This document shows, piece by piece, positions 1-9,253 of a stretch of DNA of 64,000 nt. This DNA is from Virgibacillus sp. MSJ-26 (GTDB taxonomy: Bacteria > Bacillota > Bacilli > Bacillales > Amphibacillaceae): contig NZ_JAHLPW010000015.1 in assembly GCF_018918075.1 (NCBI RefSeq), positions 1 to 64,000 on the forward strand. Reading direction: 5' to 3'. Numbering within the stretch: the stretch's first letter is position 1; each line of letters opens with the position of its first letter. Below the pieces are notes generated by a model. That model searched no databases. It was given only the letters and a program-made list of their open reading frames with translations, and had not been told where the DNA came from. Made by a program: the position numbers and the translations under genes.

Positions 1-867
1 AGATTCTTTAAGAAACAAAACAAAGCCCCACGTTTCAAATCTAAAAACAACAATGTGCAGTCTTATAAAACGAAATACACGAACGGCAATATTGCGATTA
101 TCGGCAACAAGATTAAATTGCCTAAACTTGGATTGGTCAAATTCTCCAAAAGTCGTGATGTAGAAGGTCGCATTCTTCATATTACTGTTAGAAGAAATCC
201 TAGCGGTAAATATTTCATATCCATTCTTGTTGAAACAGAAGTGCAACCGTTAGATAAAACTGAAACATCTATTGGTATAGACTTAGGCATCACTGATTTT
301 GCCATTTTTTCTGATGGTCGCAAGATTGACAATAATAAATTTACAATAAAAGCGGAGAAGAAATTAAAAAAAGAACAACGAAAACTTTCAAGACGAGCGT
401 TACGTGCTAAAAACAATGGTATTAACCTTCTGGATGCAAAAAACTATCAAAAGCAGAAGATAAAAGTTGCTAGATTACATGAAAAAGTAATGAACCAGCG
501 TGAGGATTTCCTTAATAAGCTAAGTACAGAGATAATCAAAAACCACGATGTCGTCTGTATTGAAAACTTGAATACAAAAGGAATGTTACGGAATCGTAAG
601 TTAGCAAAATCAATTTCTGATGTATCATGGTCTGCTCTTGTAATGAAATTAGAGTACAAGGCAAAATGGTACGGTAAAACAATCGTAAAAATAAGCAGAT
701 GGTATCCTTCTAGTCAGATATGTTCTGAATGTGGGCATCAAGATGGCAAGAAACCCCTTGAAATAAGGGATTGGACGTGTTCTGTTTGCCACGAACATCA
801 CGATAGAGATATAAATGCCAGCAAAAACATATTAGCTGAAGGATTGCGCTTACAAGCGCGAGCTTAA
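1..867 (+). CDS. tnpB: IS200/IS605-family TnpB, 5' end outside window
   Basis: RNA-guided DNA nuclease of the TnpB family, an accessory protein of IS200/IS605-type transposons. The frame is open from base 1, so the gene starts before the window; the GTG at 55 is internal. The RuvC-like triad is visible: Asp in GIDLG (about nt 280), Glu in IENLN (about nt 562) and Asp in HDRDINAS (about nt 805). A CxxC...CxxC zinc finger (CSEC, CSVC) lies between the last two. The C-terminus looks complete and the transposon right end follows directly. No tnpA is visible, but it could lie upstream. Family assignment is firm; activity is unknown. Confidence 0.93.
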   Translation, partial: RFFKKQNKAPRFKSKNNNVQSYKTKYTNGNIAIIGNKIKLPKLGLVKFSKSRDVEGRILHITVRRNPSGKYFISILVETEVQPLDKTETSIGIDLGITDFAIFSDGRKIDNNKFTIKAEKKLKKEQRKLSRRALRAKNNGINLLDAKNYQKQKIKVARLHEKVMNQREDFLNKLSTEIIKNHDVVCIENLNTKGMLRNRKLAKSISDVSWSALVMKLEYKAKWYGKTIVKISRWYPSSQICSECGHQDGKKPLEIRDWTCSVCHEHHDRDINASKNILAEGLRLQARA

Positions 868-1021
868 GAAAGATCCATCAAGAACCGCAGGGACTGCGGG
901 GGTAGCTTGGTCAATAAGAGAAACCTCTGACTATGGTGTATGCCACCATAGTCAAGTACGCTCTGTTCCCAAGAATCCCCCACTTCAATCAGACCGCAAG
1001 GTCGATAAGTGGCGGGTAGTT
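868..1021 (+). ncRNA. Transposon right end with omega-RNA scaffold
   Basis: The sequence after tnpB carries the stem-loops typical of IS605 right ends: one near 931-956 (GACTATGGTG/CACCATAGTC) and a final one at 974-1016 pairing CCCCCACTT with AAGTGGCGGG, followed by TAGTTCA. In characterised systems this region is transcribed with tnpB and gives the omega-RNA scaffold. The guide would then be the bases just after about 1021. The exact 3' boundary is inferred. Confidence 0.7.
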
Positions 1022-1027
1022 CAATTA

Positions 1028-1315
1028 ATCGGAAATATAGCCGCCTATACCGTTTACTCTTTATTCGCTGATTACACAAAAGGCACTGGAGCGTCACCTG
1101 GAATTTACGCACTCATTGCTTGCATAATTATTTTACATTTATAGAATAAAGAATTTCTTAATTTACAATTTGGCAATTGGTCTGTGAATTACACATTCGC
1201 CTATTTAATATTAGGTAACCTTTATGGGATGGGCGCATTTATTGTACATATACTTGGTTTTAGCTTTGGTACAATTATCACTTTAATATTTTTGTTTTTA
1301 AATTTATTAATATAA
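1028..1315 (+). pseudogene. Broken membrane-protein gene next to the IS end
   Basis: One reading frame directly after the IS right end encodes about 95 hydrophobic residues (starting IGNIAAYTVY, ending FLFLNLLI), interrupted by an in-frame TAG at 1142-1144 and closed by TAA at 1313-1315. There is no start codon or ribosome-binding site. It reads like the 3' half of a multi-spanning membrane protein cut by the transposon. I do not recognise the family. Confidence 0.5.
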
Positions 1316-1404
1316 CTGCGTTAACTATTATTAGAATAATTTGATATTGGCCTTCCGTAATTAGGAGACAACTGCATAAGTATATAGCATGTGGAGGGAT
1401 AAAT

Positions 1405-1833
1405 ATGGATAAATGTATATTTTGTAAAGTTGTTAAAGGTGAAATTCCTTCATATATACTATATCAAGACGATATGGCAACAGCGTTTTTAGATATTAAT
1501 CCAGTGACTTCGGGACATATATTAGTGATCCCTAATAAACATTTTAGGCGGATCGACTCAATCAAAGATGAAAATGTTATGAAGGGGTTAATGAATGCCA
1601 TTATAGAAATGGCAAATTTATTGGTTAAATCCGGTATTTGTAGGGATTATACCGTACTTCAAGATAATGGAATAAATGCACAACAAGATATTATGCATAC
1701 CCATTTTCATATCATACCAAGACACCATAATGAAAAAGTACAATTTCACCTTCCAACGAATGAAAAAGAATCCAGTGAGAATAGCTTAAATCACACATAT
1801 AACCGACTTAAATCTACTAAAAGCAATTATTAA
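1405..1833 (+). CDS. HIT-family nucleotide hydrolase/transferase
   Basis: Histidine-triad protein of 142 residues, probably a cytoplasmic nucleotidyl hydrolase acting on adenosine phosphoramidate or dinucleoside polyphosphate type substrates. The signature HTHFHIIPR is at residues 98-106, with the catalytic middle His in the triad 98-102. An N-terminal CIFC pair at 4-7 matches the zinc-type Cys seen in Bacillus Hit proteins. A good ribosome-binding site (GTGGAGGG, about 1390) fits the ATG. The gene stands alone. The C-terminal tail of about 25 polar residues is a little longer than in the shortest family members. Confidence 0.9.
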   Translation: MDKCIFCKVVKGEIPSYILYQDDMATAFLDINPVTSGHILVIPNKHFRRIDSIKDENVMKGLMNAIIEMANLLVKSGICRDYTVLQDNGINAQQDIMHTHFHIIPRHHNEKVQFHLPTNEKESSENSLNHTYNRLKSTKSNY

Positions 1834-1948
1834 AGACACATCTCAATTGAGCGTGTTTTTGGAATAAGGATTTTCGCTTTGTCGTAATGAAACAGATCAG
1901 ATTGTTTAGTAAGATTTGTAAAGGTAATTTGAGGGAGGAATAAAAACA

Positions 1949-2077
1949 ATGGAATGGGCGATATGGGGTGCTCTCGGTTTGGCTGGCGCTGCTTTTGCAC
2001 TTGCTTCTCAGCAATTAGATAAAACTAAAAAGTTAGAGGAAAGAATTAAAGAATTAGAAGATAAATTCGTTGATTAG
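1949..2077 (+). CDS. Small membrane protein, 42 aa
   Basis: Small gene with a strong ribosome-binding site (GAGGGAGGA, 1931-1939) nine bases before ATG. The product begins MEWAIWGALG, has one short hydrophobic segment (residues 3-19), then a charged helix rich in Lys and Glu that could form a coiled coil (residues 24-42). This layout resembles small single-pass scaffolding or phage-type proteins, but I do not recognise it. The quality of the Shine-Dalgarno sequence and the clean architecture argue that it is real. Confidence 0.55.
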   Translation: MEWAIWGALGLAGAAFALASQQLDKTKKLEERIKELEDKFVD

Positions 2078-2181
2078 TATTTAATTATCGAGAGCGTTAT
2101 ATAATGAATACATCTTCCGAATCTGACTAGATTGCGAGAGATAGACAGTACGATGGTATATCTTTAAAAGCGGGTGATTAT

Positions 2182-3225
2182 ATGGGAAACAGAACACGAC
2201 TAATCGATAAAGCCTTTGAACGAATTACAAATAAGAAACAAATATACGAGGGTATTCTACTGGTAGAAAATTCAAAGGGGGATTTTTCATATAGTAGAGA
2301 ATACGGGGATAAAGGATTAGATACACCAATTCTTATGGCAAGTATAACGAAGCTATTAACGACGACATGTATTTTCATTTTGCAAGAGCAGGGTCAATTG
2401 TCGTTGGATGATAAAGTAGCAACCTACGTTCAAGGGGATATCGTGAGTAATCTTCATCTTTATAAAGGGTGGAATTATTCCGAGGATCTGACACTCTCTC
2501 ATTTATTATTCCAAACCAGTGGATTACCGGATATATCTGAAGAAGGTGTAGCAGTACTAAGAAAACATGTCATTTATAAAGATATGCACATTGATTTTGA
2601 TAAAATTATCCGGATGACGAAACAACAGACACCACATTTTGCACCTGGCTTTAAAAATAGAGCACATTATGCTGATGTTAATTTTGATTTGCTTGGAAAC
2701 GTAATTGAAATCATAACTCAATCAACATTAAATGAGGCGTATAAGCAATTTATTTTCGAACCCCTAGGACTCATTCATACATATCTTCCAGAAAATGAAC
2801 ATGATTTTATTCCTGAAGTTTATTATCACGATAATTCTTTATATCGACCTGATTTCGTTAGAAGTTGCCGCGCCAGTGGGGGTGTCATTTCCACAGCCCG
2901 TGAATTAATGATGTTTATCAAGGCTTTCTTCGGTGGAAAGTTATTTAATAAAGCTATTTTCAATGAACAAAATGAAACCAATAAGTTGCAGTTTTCTATG
3001 TTTCCCATTCGCTATAGCGCTGGTTATATGTTCATTCCACTAACTGGGCTTGCCAACCTTTTTATGGGTAAAGGTGAGTTAATTGGGCATTCTGGCTCAA
3101 CAGGTTCATTGGCATTTTACTATCCAAGACAGGATCTGTTTTTTGTTGGAGATGTGAATCAAATGTCTAACCCTGCTCTGCCAGTGCGGTTGGCCATGAA
3201 AATTGCTATTAGCATGAAGTCATAA
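2182..3225 (+). CDS. Beta-lactamase-fold serine hydrolase (class C/PBP-like)
   Basis: Serine hydrolase of the beta-lactamase/D-alanyl-D-alanine carboxypeptidase clan, 347 residues. The SxxK motif is SITK at residues 54-57, followed by YADVN at 164-168 in the place of the usual YxN, and an HSG motif near residue 300 in the place of KTG. There is no signal peptide, so the protein is probably cytoplasmic, like many esterase-type members. This makes true beta-lactam hydrolysis less likely. The substrate is unknown. Start chosen at ATG 2182, preceded by GCGGGTGA. Confidence 0.85.
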   Translation: MGNRTRLIDKAFERITNKKQIYEGILLVENSKGDFSYSREYGDKGLDTPILMASITKLLTTTCIFILQEQGQLSLDDKVATYVQGDIVSNLHLYKGWNYSEDLTLSHLLFQTSGLPDISEEGVAVLRKHVIYKDMHIDFDKIIRMTKQQTPHFAPGFKNRAHYADVNFDLLGNVIEIITQSTLNEAYKQFIFEPLGLIHTYLPENEHDFIPEVYYHDNSLYRPDFVRSCRASGGVISTARELMMFIKAFFGGKLFNKAIFNEQNETNKLQFSMFPIRYSAGYMFIPLTGLANLFMGKGELIGHSGSTGSLAFYYPRQDLFFVGDVNQMSNPALPVRLAMKIAISMKS

Positions 3226-3483
3226 GTAAATGATATGTGGATTTTGGCCAACCGATGAGAGACTGTATTGAAAATGTGCCTTTGGACTATCGGGACATTT
3301 TATGGAATAAATTTAAGTTCCATTGTCGAAGAAGTTAAACTATTAATAGTTTTATACAATCTGAGGAACCTGATAATTTATTGAATCAGCTAAAATTGTT
3401 TTTATTAATTATTTGGTGGCTCGTTTAGAAAAAATAATAGGCTGAATAGATAAATTTAATCAATTTAATGGAGGGATAGTTAT

Positions 3484-3969
3484 ATGCAAATGCCAGTACA
3501 TATTGTTGCTACACTAGGGTTTGTTGAGAATACTAAAGGTGAAATATTGTTAGTGAAAACTCGTCGTGACGGTCATTGGGTGTTTCCCGGTGGGCAAGTG
3601 GAAGTCGGAGAAAATTTAATAGATGGGATAATCAGAGAAGTTAAAGAGGAAAGTGGAATTGATGTTAAAGTATCCCATTTGGTAGGAGTTTTTTCTAATA
3701 CAGCGACATATGAAGGACATAGTGGTGTAAAGGTAGTGCCGACAAAGGTTATGTTTGACTTTGTATGTGAACCCATAGGTGGGAAATTAACGACATCGGA
3801 TGAAACTTCGGACAGCCGCTGGGTTAATAAAGAAGAAGTTTTGGATATGGTATTGGCTCCTTCACAACGTACACGCTATCAAGCTTATTTAAATTATAAC
3901 GGAAATGTCCAATATATGGACTACATAACTAGACCAGAGTTTGAATTAAAATCGGAGAAAAAAATTTAG
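3484..3969 (+). CDS. Nudix hydrolase
   Basis: Hydrolase of nucleoside diphosphates linked to another group, 161 residues. The Nudix box is complete at residues 36-59 (GGQVEVGE ... REVKEESGI), with the metal-binding REVKEE core. Specificity cannot be read from the box. A strong ribosome-binding site (GGAGGG) precedes ATG 3484. The gene is isolated, with a 258-base upstream region in which I see no other gene and a terminator about 80 bases downstream. Confidence 0.9.
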   Translation: MQMPVHIVATLGFVENTKGEILLVKTRRDGHWVFPGGQVEVGENLIDGIIREVKEESGIDVKVSHLVGVFSNTATYEGHSGVKVVPTKVMFDFVCEPIGGKLTTSDETSDSRWVNKEEVLDMVLAPSQRTRYQAYLNYNGNVQYMDYITRPEFELKSEKKI

Positions 3970-4045
3970 AAGAGTGGTTGAACATTGTAAAGATAGAATA
4001 ATCCGGAATAGAAGGAGAATGGACAATTGACATACACACAAAAAG

Positions 4046-4093
4046 AATATCCTAATCGAATTAGATAATGGATTATTCGGTTAGGATATTTTT
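4046..4093 (+). terminator. Rho-independent terminator after Nudix gene
   Basis: Stem AATATCCTAATCGAA pairs with TTCGGTTAGGATATT, followed by a T-run (4089-4093). It is the only structured element in the roughly 320 bases between the Nudix gene and the convergent formate/nitrite channel gene. Confidence 0.75.
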
Positions 4094-4288
4094 CATCTGA
4101 GAAGCAATAATAACCAAGCACAGATCCGGAACACAGTTGAATCAATTGGGAGTTCACGACATAATCGTTATTACTTTTTCAACTTATTATGCGACATGTC
4201 CCATTCCACTCTCTAGAACAATACATTCAGTATGTCCCATTGATAAATAAGTCCATAATAGGAAACAGTTGTTGAATAAGCACGTATG

Positions 4289-5071
4289 TCACTCAGATTT
4301 TATCACCTTCGCATAGGCCATCCAATAGAGACTGCCAACAAAAAACGCTCCACCGACTGCGTTTCCTAAGAAAACAGCAAGGAAATTTTCAAGATACATA
4401 AACCAATTGAATGAACCTGCAAAGATAGCGGCAGGAATTATAAACATATTCGCAACCACATGTTGAAATCCAATAGCAACAAAGGCCATGATCGGAAACC
4501 AAATACCTATAATCTTACCTATCGTATCTTTTGCAGCATAGCCTAGCCAAACGGCGAGACAAACAAGCCAATTGGCACCAATTCCGGAGATGAAGGCCAT
4601 AGGAAATGATTCATCTATTTTACTTTTAGCAACGGCAATGGTTTGAGTTAGATAAGGTTCCGTTTCCGTTAAGCCGAGTTTATGACCAAACAGGTAAACA
4701 AAGAATATTGCCCCTACAAAGTTGCTTAAGGCAATGATTGTCCAATTTTTCGCAATCTGTCTGTTCGTTATTTTTCCGGAAAGTCTTGCAGGTATTAAGG
4801 TCATGAGATTCCCTGTAAGAAGTTCACCACCGGCAATTAGAACTAAAATAAGTCCTAGTGGAAAGAGGGTCGATCCAATCATATCAGGAATAGACCCCCA
4901 TATTTCTCCTGGGAGGTTCGCTGTTATTCTGATATATAATAAGAATCCAAATGAAATATACGCACCTGCTAGAAATCCTAAAATAACAGCGCTAGAAAGT
5001 GGTAGATTAACCTTCTTTGCGCCAATTTCTTTTGTCATTTCAACAATTTTTTCTGGAGAATTGAAAGCCAT
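4289..5071 (-). CDS. Formate/nitrite transporter (FNT family)
   Basis: Pentameric channel-type membrane protein of 260 residues that moves formate, nitrite or related monovalent anions. Six hydrophobic segments are visible. Family motifs include AGAYISFG in the first helix, AGGELLTGN in the second, and GFQHVVANM in the fifth, whose His is the central pore residue of FocA/NirC. The ribosome-binding site CGAGGTGA precedes ATG at 5071. No formate lyase or nitrite reductase genes lie nearby, so the transported anion cannot be assigned. It resembles the stand-alone YwcJ/YrhG type of Bacillus. Confidence 0.9.
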   Translation of the reverse strand: MAFNSPEKIVEMTKEIGAKKVNLPLSSAVILGFLAGAYISFGFLLYIRITANLPGEIWGSIPDMIGSTLFPLGLILVLIAGGELLTGNLMTLIPARLSGKITNRQIAKNWTIIALSNFVGAIFFVYLFGHKLGLTETEPYLTQTIAVAKSKIDESFPMAFISGIGANWLVCLAVWLGYAAKDTIGKIIGIWFPIMAFVAIGFQHVVANMFIIPAAIFAGSFNWFMYLENFLAVFLGNAVGGAFFVGSLYWMAYAKVIKSE

Positions 5072-5252
5072 GTTCTCATGTCACCTCGGTTAATATGAAA
5101 TCAGATGGACGTGCTCTGATATAACCATTGTATGATTGAGTTTGGAATTGTATTATGAAATTAAGATTTAAAGAGGGTCGAGTACCAATCGTCCAAATCG
5201 ATTAGGATTGTAGCTCACTCACGCAAGATAACTCCTTTCAAACAAAATAAAA

Positions 5253-5287
5253 GCTCGCCCATTAGCTAAACTTTAGATAGGGCGAGC
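5253..5287. terminator. Bidirectional terminator downstream of opuAC
   Basis: Perfect 8-bp stem GCTCGCCC / GGGCGAGC with a 19-base loop. It is followed by AATTTTATTT on the plus strand and TTTTATTTT on the minus strand. It should end the opuAC transcript just after its stop codon and before the formate/nitrite channel gene. Confidence 0.8.
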
Positions 5288-5311
5288 AATTTTATTTCAT
5301 ATTTAGTTCAC

Positions 5312-6238
5312 CTACTCTGCAGGTTCAAAATCTTCAAGGGAATCTGCTTCCATATAAGACGGTACAGCTAATCCAAGCTTACCACCTTCAATATTTTTTC
5401 CTATATCTTCAAATTCACCTTCATACTCTTCATATAAAGCACCATGTGTGGTAGGTAACCATGGAGAAAGTGTGGCATCTGCATCACCTGATGCGATAGA
5501 TTCAAATAAAATAGCTGGATCAACCGGTGTAAGCGTCACATCAAATCCTTGTTGTTCTAATACAATTTTAGCAACGTTTGCTGTAAATAGTGCGTCGTCC
5601 CAAGTAGTTGCAGCTAATTCCATTGATGTTCCATCTACTGTCTCTATTCCTTCTGTCCATTCAGAAACTGTATCTTCGTTTTCATCAATCCATTGCGCGG
5701 CTATTACGTCCATTTCTAATTGCTCTTCTTCCGCTTTTAAAAGAGCTGAATCCACCTCTGATATATCCCAATTAAATCGTTCCATGAGTGTATAAGCAGT
5801 CGGCATGTCATCTCGCAGACCCTCTCTCACAAGTGTTGCGGCGTATATTTCCTCTCCAAAAACACCTTTAGGATCTTCTAAATATTTGATATCCCATTTC
5901 GCAAACATATAGTGAGGTGACCATGCCGTAATCATAATTGGTTCTTCATTTTCAATAGCCTTGTCTAGAGCTGATAACATCGCTCCTGTTGATGACGTTT
6001 CTTGTTCCCAACCAGCAAGACTTTCATATTCATCTATAGCTTGGTCGTTCAATTCCGTTTGACCAGCTCCAGGTTCAAGCCCAGTAATAGTATAATCCAT
6101 TTCTTCACTTTCATTTGTTGTGCTTTCTTTTGCATTATTACTGGTATCATTTGCGTCTGCTTGGCCACAACCAGCGGCAACAAGAGATAAAGATAATCCA
6201 GCAATTACCCCTAACTTTTTCCATTGAAAACTTAACAT
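5312..6238 (-). CDS. opuAC: Glycine betaine/proline betaine binding lipoprotein (OpuAC-like)
   Basis: Extracytoplasmic substrate-binding lipoprotein for compatible solutes. The signal peptide ends in the lipobox VAAGC (Cys about residue 24 from the ATG). The mature part has the domain order of Bacillus OpuAC: IIGxxPG-type start, then ITAWSPHYMF, ATTWDDALF and LSPWLPTTH, which hold the three Trp residues expected in the betaine cage. The start is ATG 6238 behind AAAGGAGA; a TTG nine bases upstream sits too close to that site. No OpuAA ATPase or OpuAB permease is next to it, so it is an orphan or serves a transporter encoded elsewhere. Confidence 0.88.
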   Translation of the reverse strand: MLSFQWKKLGVIAGLSLSLVAAGCGQADANDTSNNAKESTTNESEEMDYTITGLEPGAGQTELNDQAIDEYESLAGWEQETSSTGAMLSALDKAIENEEPIMITAWSPHYMFAKWDIKYLEDPKGVFGEEIYAATLVREGLRDDMPTAYTLMERFNWDISEVDSALLKAEEEQLEMDVIAAQWIDENEDTVSEWTEGIETVDGTSMELAATTWDDALFTANVAKIVLEQQGFDVTLTPVDPAILFESIASGDADATLSPWLPTTHGALYEEYEGEFEDIGKNIEGGKLGLAVPSYMEADSLEDFEPAE

Positions 6239-6919
6239 GTTGTACAAATCTCCTTTAAATCCTATTGTAATAATCTCTCAAGTTTTGTAAAGATTAACTT
6301 ATAACTCCATAAAGATTATATCCCCTCACTCAACTCATAACAAACAGTATATTCTGTTATTATTGTTCGTATAGCTTACACTGTTTGCAATAACAACGTA
6401 ATTAAGGAGAAGGACGTTTATTTATTTCGATTTGCTCCGTATTGGTGCATTACTTGCGCGGAAATTAGAAAAAACGCTAAATGAGTAATGATAATTTATG
6501 TAAGTATTTGACTAACCCAATTTTTTCTATTTAAATGCTCCAAGCATTGATACGGTATAATTAAAAGCTTTAATTTTTTATCGTCAATTTACGTTCAATG
6601 TGCAGTACAGCTTCAGGTCAGGCATCAACCACCCCAACTCGTGCAGACCCACGCGTCATATTTTTTATAAGTATCCATAATCCACAATTTTCAGTGGTGC
6701 CTCTCCAACATTCATGCTAAAATATCAAATAACTTTATATAATATAAAAGAGAGAAATTCAAATGAAAAAACGTGACATTTTAAATACTGATATGGAATT
6801 TGAAACGAGAAATAGTTAAATCAAAACAATAAAATTAGTAGAGATACATCAATATTGAAGAAGACTTTCTAGACTTATCTAAATGATTAAGGTAATTAAT
6901 TTTAGGCGGGTGAAGTGAA
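6239..6919. other. Long intergenic region, no firm gene
   Basis: About 680 bases with low GC content. The only possible coding unit is an 18-codon frame at about 6763-6819 (MKKRDILNTD...) preceded by a weak AAGAGAG. It looks like a truncated 5' end rather than a full gene. The promoter of opuAC should lie in the first 150 bases. Confidence 0.4.
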
Positions 6920-7438
6920 TTGGTTAAGGGAAATATAGTTATTCGAACAGCAAAAGCTGAAGACGCTGCGAGGATCTTACAAATTCAAAAAGAAGTAGTG
7001 GCAGAGAAAATTTATTTAGCAACTGCGTCTGAGGAATTTGATAAGACAGTAGAACAGCAACAAGAATGGATGGAAAAAATATTAACTAATGATCGAGAAA
7101 CAATGCTAGTGGCTGAGACCCCTGATCAGATAGTGGGTTGGATTGTTTTTCGTTCGCCAAATAGGGTGAGACTCTCTCACACTGGGTCAATAGGAATGAT
7201 GATAGACAAAGAATCTAGAAATATGGGAATAGGAAAGTTATTAATAAAAGGAATCTTAGATTGGGCGACCCTAAACCCGCTTATTGAAAAAGTTTGCTTA
7301 GGTGTGTTTTCAACAAATGAACGGGCGGTGGCTTTGTATAAAAAGATGGGATTTATTGAGGAAGGACGAAAATTTAAAGAATTTAAGTTAGATAATGGTG
7401 ACTATGTCGATGATATTTTAATGTATCAATTTGTTTAA
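6920..7438 (+). CDS. GNAT-family N-acetyltransferase
   Basis: Acetyl-CoA dependent acetyltransferase of 172 residues. The acetyl-CoA loop is seen as SRNMGIGKLLIKG, and the C-terminal motif as STNERAVALYKKMGF. This pattern is close to the YkkB/RimI-like family acting on small amines or protein N-termini. Start is TTG 6920 behind GGCGGGTGAA; no ATG fits as well. It stands alone, with a decayed toxin-antitoxin locus downstream. Substrate unknown. Confidence 0.88.
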   Translation: MVKGNIVIRTAKAEDAARILQIQKEVVAEKIYLATASEEFDKTVEQQQEWMEKILTNDRETMLVAETPDQIVGWIVFRSPNRVRLSHTGSIGMMIDKESRNMGIGKLLIKGILDWATLNPLIEKVCLGVFSTNERAVALYKKMGFIEEGRKFKEFKLDNGDYVDDILMYQFV

Positions 7439-7545
7439 AAAATTTTAAAACTAGTTGATTAGATTTAGTGGTTCATAACTGTACGATATTCAAATAACAA
7501 GGAAAAAATGTGTACAATAATTCACCTCGTGATATAATAAACATA

Positions 7546-7700
7546 GAAGCATTAAAAATGCATAAGATATTAAAAACCGCCCATGCTGATTACATGGACG
7601 GTCACAATAGGCTAACCTCCAACAAGAGGGGCTAGGCGCTTTTAGAGAAAGTAATCCCTTGATGGCCTGTCAGCACAAGAGGGGTTACTTTTTATTTTTA
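7546..7700 (+). ncRNA. Type I antitoxin RNA, decayed locus
   Basis: An extended -10 promoter (TGATATAAT, 7530-7538) precedes a region closely similar to 54848-54997: ACCGCCCATGCTGAT, then CAAGAGGGGCTAGGC, then a stem AGTAATCCC...GGGGTTACT with a T-run near 7690. Its 3' end overlaps the 3' end of the toxin remnant on the other strand, the usual arrangement of BsrG/TxpA-like type I systems. Ends are inferred. Confidence 0.6.
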
Positions 7701-7767
7701 TCGGACATTACAAACTCTTGTTAATGCCGAACGAAATCATCAGCATTAGAACGCTTATTATATCCAT
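7685..7767 (-). pseudogene. Holin-like type I toxin with 1-base deletion
   Basis: The minus strand reads MDIISVLMLMISFG and then leaves frame; the tail FVMSDKNKK followed by a stop is intact in the next frame. The span is 83 bases, one short of a 27-codon frame, which fits a single-base deletion. The ribosome-binding site GGGAGGTGA is perfect. The intact sister copy lies at 54986-55072. As written, it would give a 19-residue truncated peptide. Confidence 0.7.
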
Positions 7768-7998
7768 AGGCGTCACCTCCCTTCTTAACTTTCATAGAAG
7801 GTTATTGGTGCGCCACCCCTCATGTGAAGCCAATCTATTAAATTTTATTATATTATTTTAAATAACAGATTAATTAAATTTTTCAATAAATCTACATCCC
7901 CCAAGATTTATCGGTTAAAAAAGGAGCTAATCTCGTGAACAGTCCAATTTAAAACCCCTAATTTCAATTTAAAATTACTTTATTTGGGGGATAGACAA

Positions 7999-9198
7999 TT
8001 GAATAGAAACTTCACGTTGCTACTAACAGGGCAGTCGCTTGCAAGCATTGGTGACGTTTTATACATGGTAGGCATTATTAGCACTATTTTTGCCTTAACA
8101 GGATCCGCAACGGCCGCGTCCTTTGTGCCTTTTACCATTACGACGTCCATGTTTATATCAAGCGTTTTAACGCCTCTATTAATTGATAAAGTGAATTTGA
8201 AGTGGTTATTGACTGGTTCGCAAATGGGAAAAACAGGTTTGATTATTGTGTTAGGCCTGTTCTTAAGCAGAATATCTGACTCAAACTATTATTTGGTGTT
8301 TATAATTATTTCTGGCATCGCATTTCTTGATGGGTGTGCTAATCCAATCAAACTTACTATGATACCCCAGTACGTGGCACCGGAAAAGTTGGTCAGAGCA
8401 AACGGAATAGCTGAATCGTTATCACAGTTCAATCAAACGATCATGTGGTTCGTGGGGAGCTTGTTTTTAGTTTGGATAAATGTGCGTCAACTCGTCTGGG
8501 TCGTTGCTTGCTTGTTTGCAATCTCAAGTATTTCGATGTATCTATTGGAAAATGTTTCCGAGCAGAAAGTAGAGCGGGAAAGTAAAGTTGAACAGATTAA
8601 AGCAGGCTGGCAAACGTTATTTAAAATTCCTGTATTACGAAAAATAGCACTCATGGAAATTATCGAAACGATTGCTGATACCGTATGGATTGCCGCTATC
8701 TTATACGTGTTTGTGAGTGAAGCATTACATGTAGACGAAAAATGGTGGGGCTTTATCAATGGATCTTTCTTTTTAGGCCTTATTATAGGAAGTATTTACT
8801 GTATAAAATATTCGAATGTAGTAGAAAAAAAGTTAGGTAAAGTGATTTTAATTGGTTCTATGTTTAGTTTTTTAATAACTTTATTATTCAGTATGACAAG
8901 TCATCCAATCATTGCACTATTGCTTTCGTTAGGAATTGGCTTCTTTGGGCAACTCAAAAGCATTCCACAGCAAACTATCATTCAATCCAGTGTAGCAAAG
9001 GAAAAATTATCGGTCGTCTACACATCATTAGGTGCTGTGTCCACAGGTGTGTTTGGCGTAGCGTCACTCGCTATGGGAATAGTGGCAGATTTATTTGGAG
9101 TTAGAAGCGTCTTTCTCATTTCAGGATTGCTGCTTATTATAGTGACCTCAATCATATACAGAAATAACCATTTATTTGTGCGAAATATAGTCGAGTAA
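7999..9198 (+). CDS. MFS efflux transporter (MFS_3/EntS-like)
   Basis: Twelve-helix major facilitator exporter of 399 residues, similar in layout to the macrolide-efflux and EntS-like group. It begins NRNFTLLLTGQSLASIGD, the usual first-helix motif of this group. Start chosen at TTG 7999, seven bases after GGGGGAT; an earlier in-frame TTG at 7984 overlaps that site. The middle loop (about residues 185-205) is charged, as usual between the two six-helix halves. The gene is not next to any biosynthetic or regulator gene, so the substrate is unknown. Confidence 0.85.
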   Translation: MNRNFTLLLTGQSLASIGDVLYMVGIISTIFALTGSATAASFVPFTITTSMFISSVLTPLLIDKVNLKWLLTGSQMGKTGLIIVLGLFLSRISDSNYYLVFIIISGIAFLDGCANPIKLTMIPQYVAPEKLVRANGIAESLSQFNQTIMWFVGSLFLVWINVRQLVWVVACLFAISSISMYLLENVSEQKVERESKVEQIKAGWQTLFKIPVLRKIALMEIIETIADTVWIAAILYVFVSEALHVDEKWWGFINGSFFLGLIIGSIYCIKYSNVVEKKLGKVILIGSMFSFLITLLFSMTSHPIIALLLSLGIGFFGQLKSIPQQTIIQSSVAKEKLSVVYTSLGAVSTGVFGVASLAMGIVADLFGVRSVFLISGLLLIIVTSIIYRNNHLFVRNIVE

Positions 9199-9207
9199 AA
9201 TTTGAAT

Positions 9208-9253
9208 TGGGACAGGGGGACAGGTGGGACAGGGGGACAGGCACGGTGTCCCA
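9208..9253 (+). repeat. GGGACAGG-type REP-like repeat
   Basis: Two tandem copies of GGGACAGGGGGACAGG followed by CACGGTGTCCC, which can pair back to GGGACA. This motif is scattered through many Firmicutes genomes and is associated with REP-type elements and their tyrosine transposases. A partial copy (GGAGACAGGGGGACA) lies at 10312-10326 after the next gene. Confidence 0.6.

Noticed and set aside
2182..3225. Beta-lactam resistance gene
   Set aside because: The fold fits, but the third motif is HSG, there is no signal peptide, and the protein resembles general serine hydrolases of the clan.
7546..7700. Riboswitch or tRNA-like leader
   Set aside because: The conserved structured sequence recurs beside toxin genes and ends in a shared bidirectional terminator, matching a type I antitoxin RNA.
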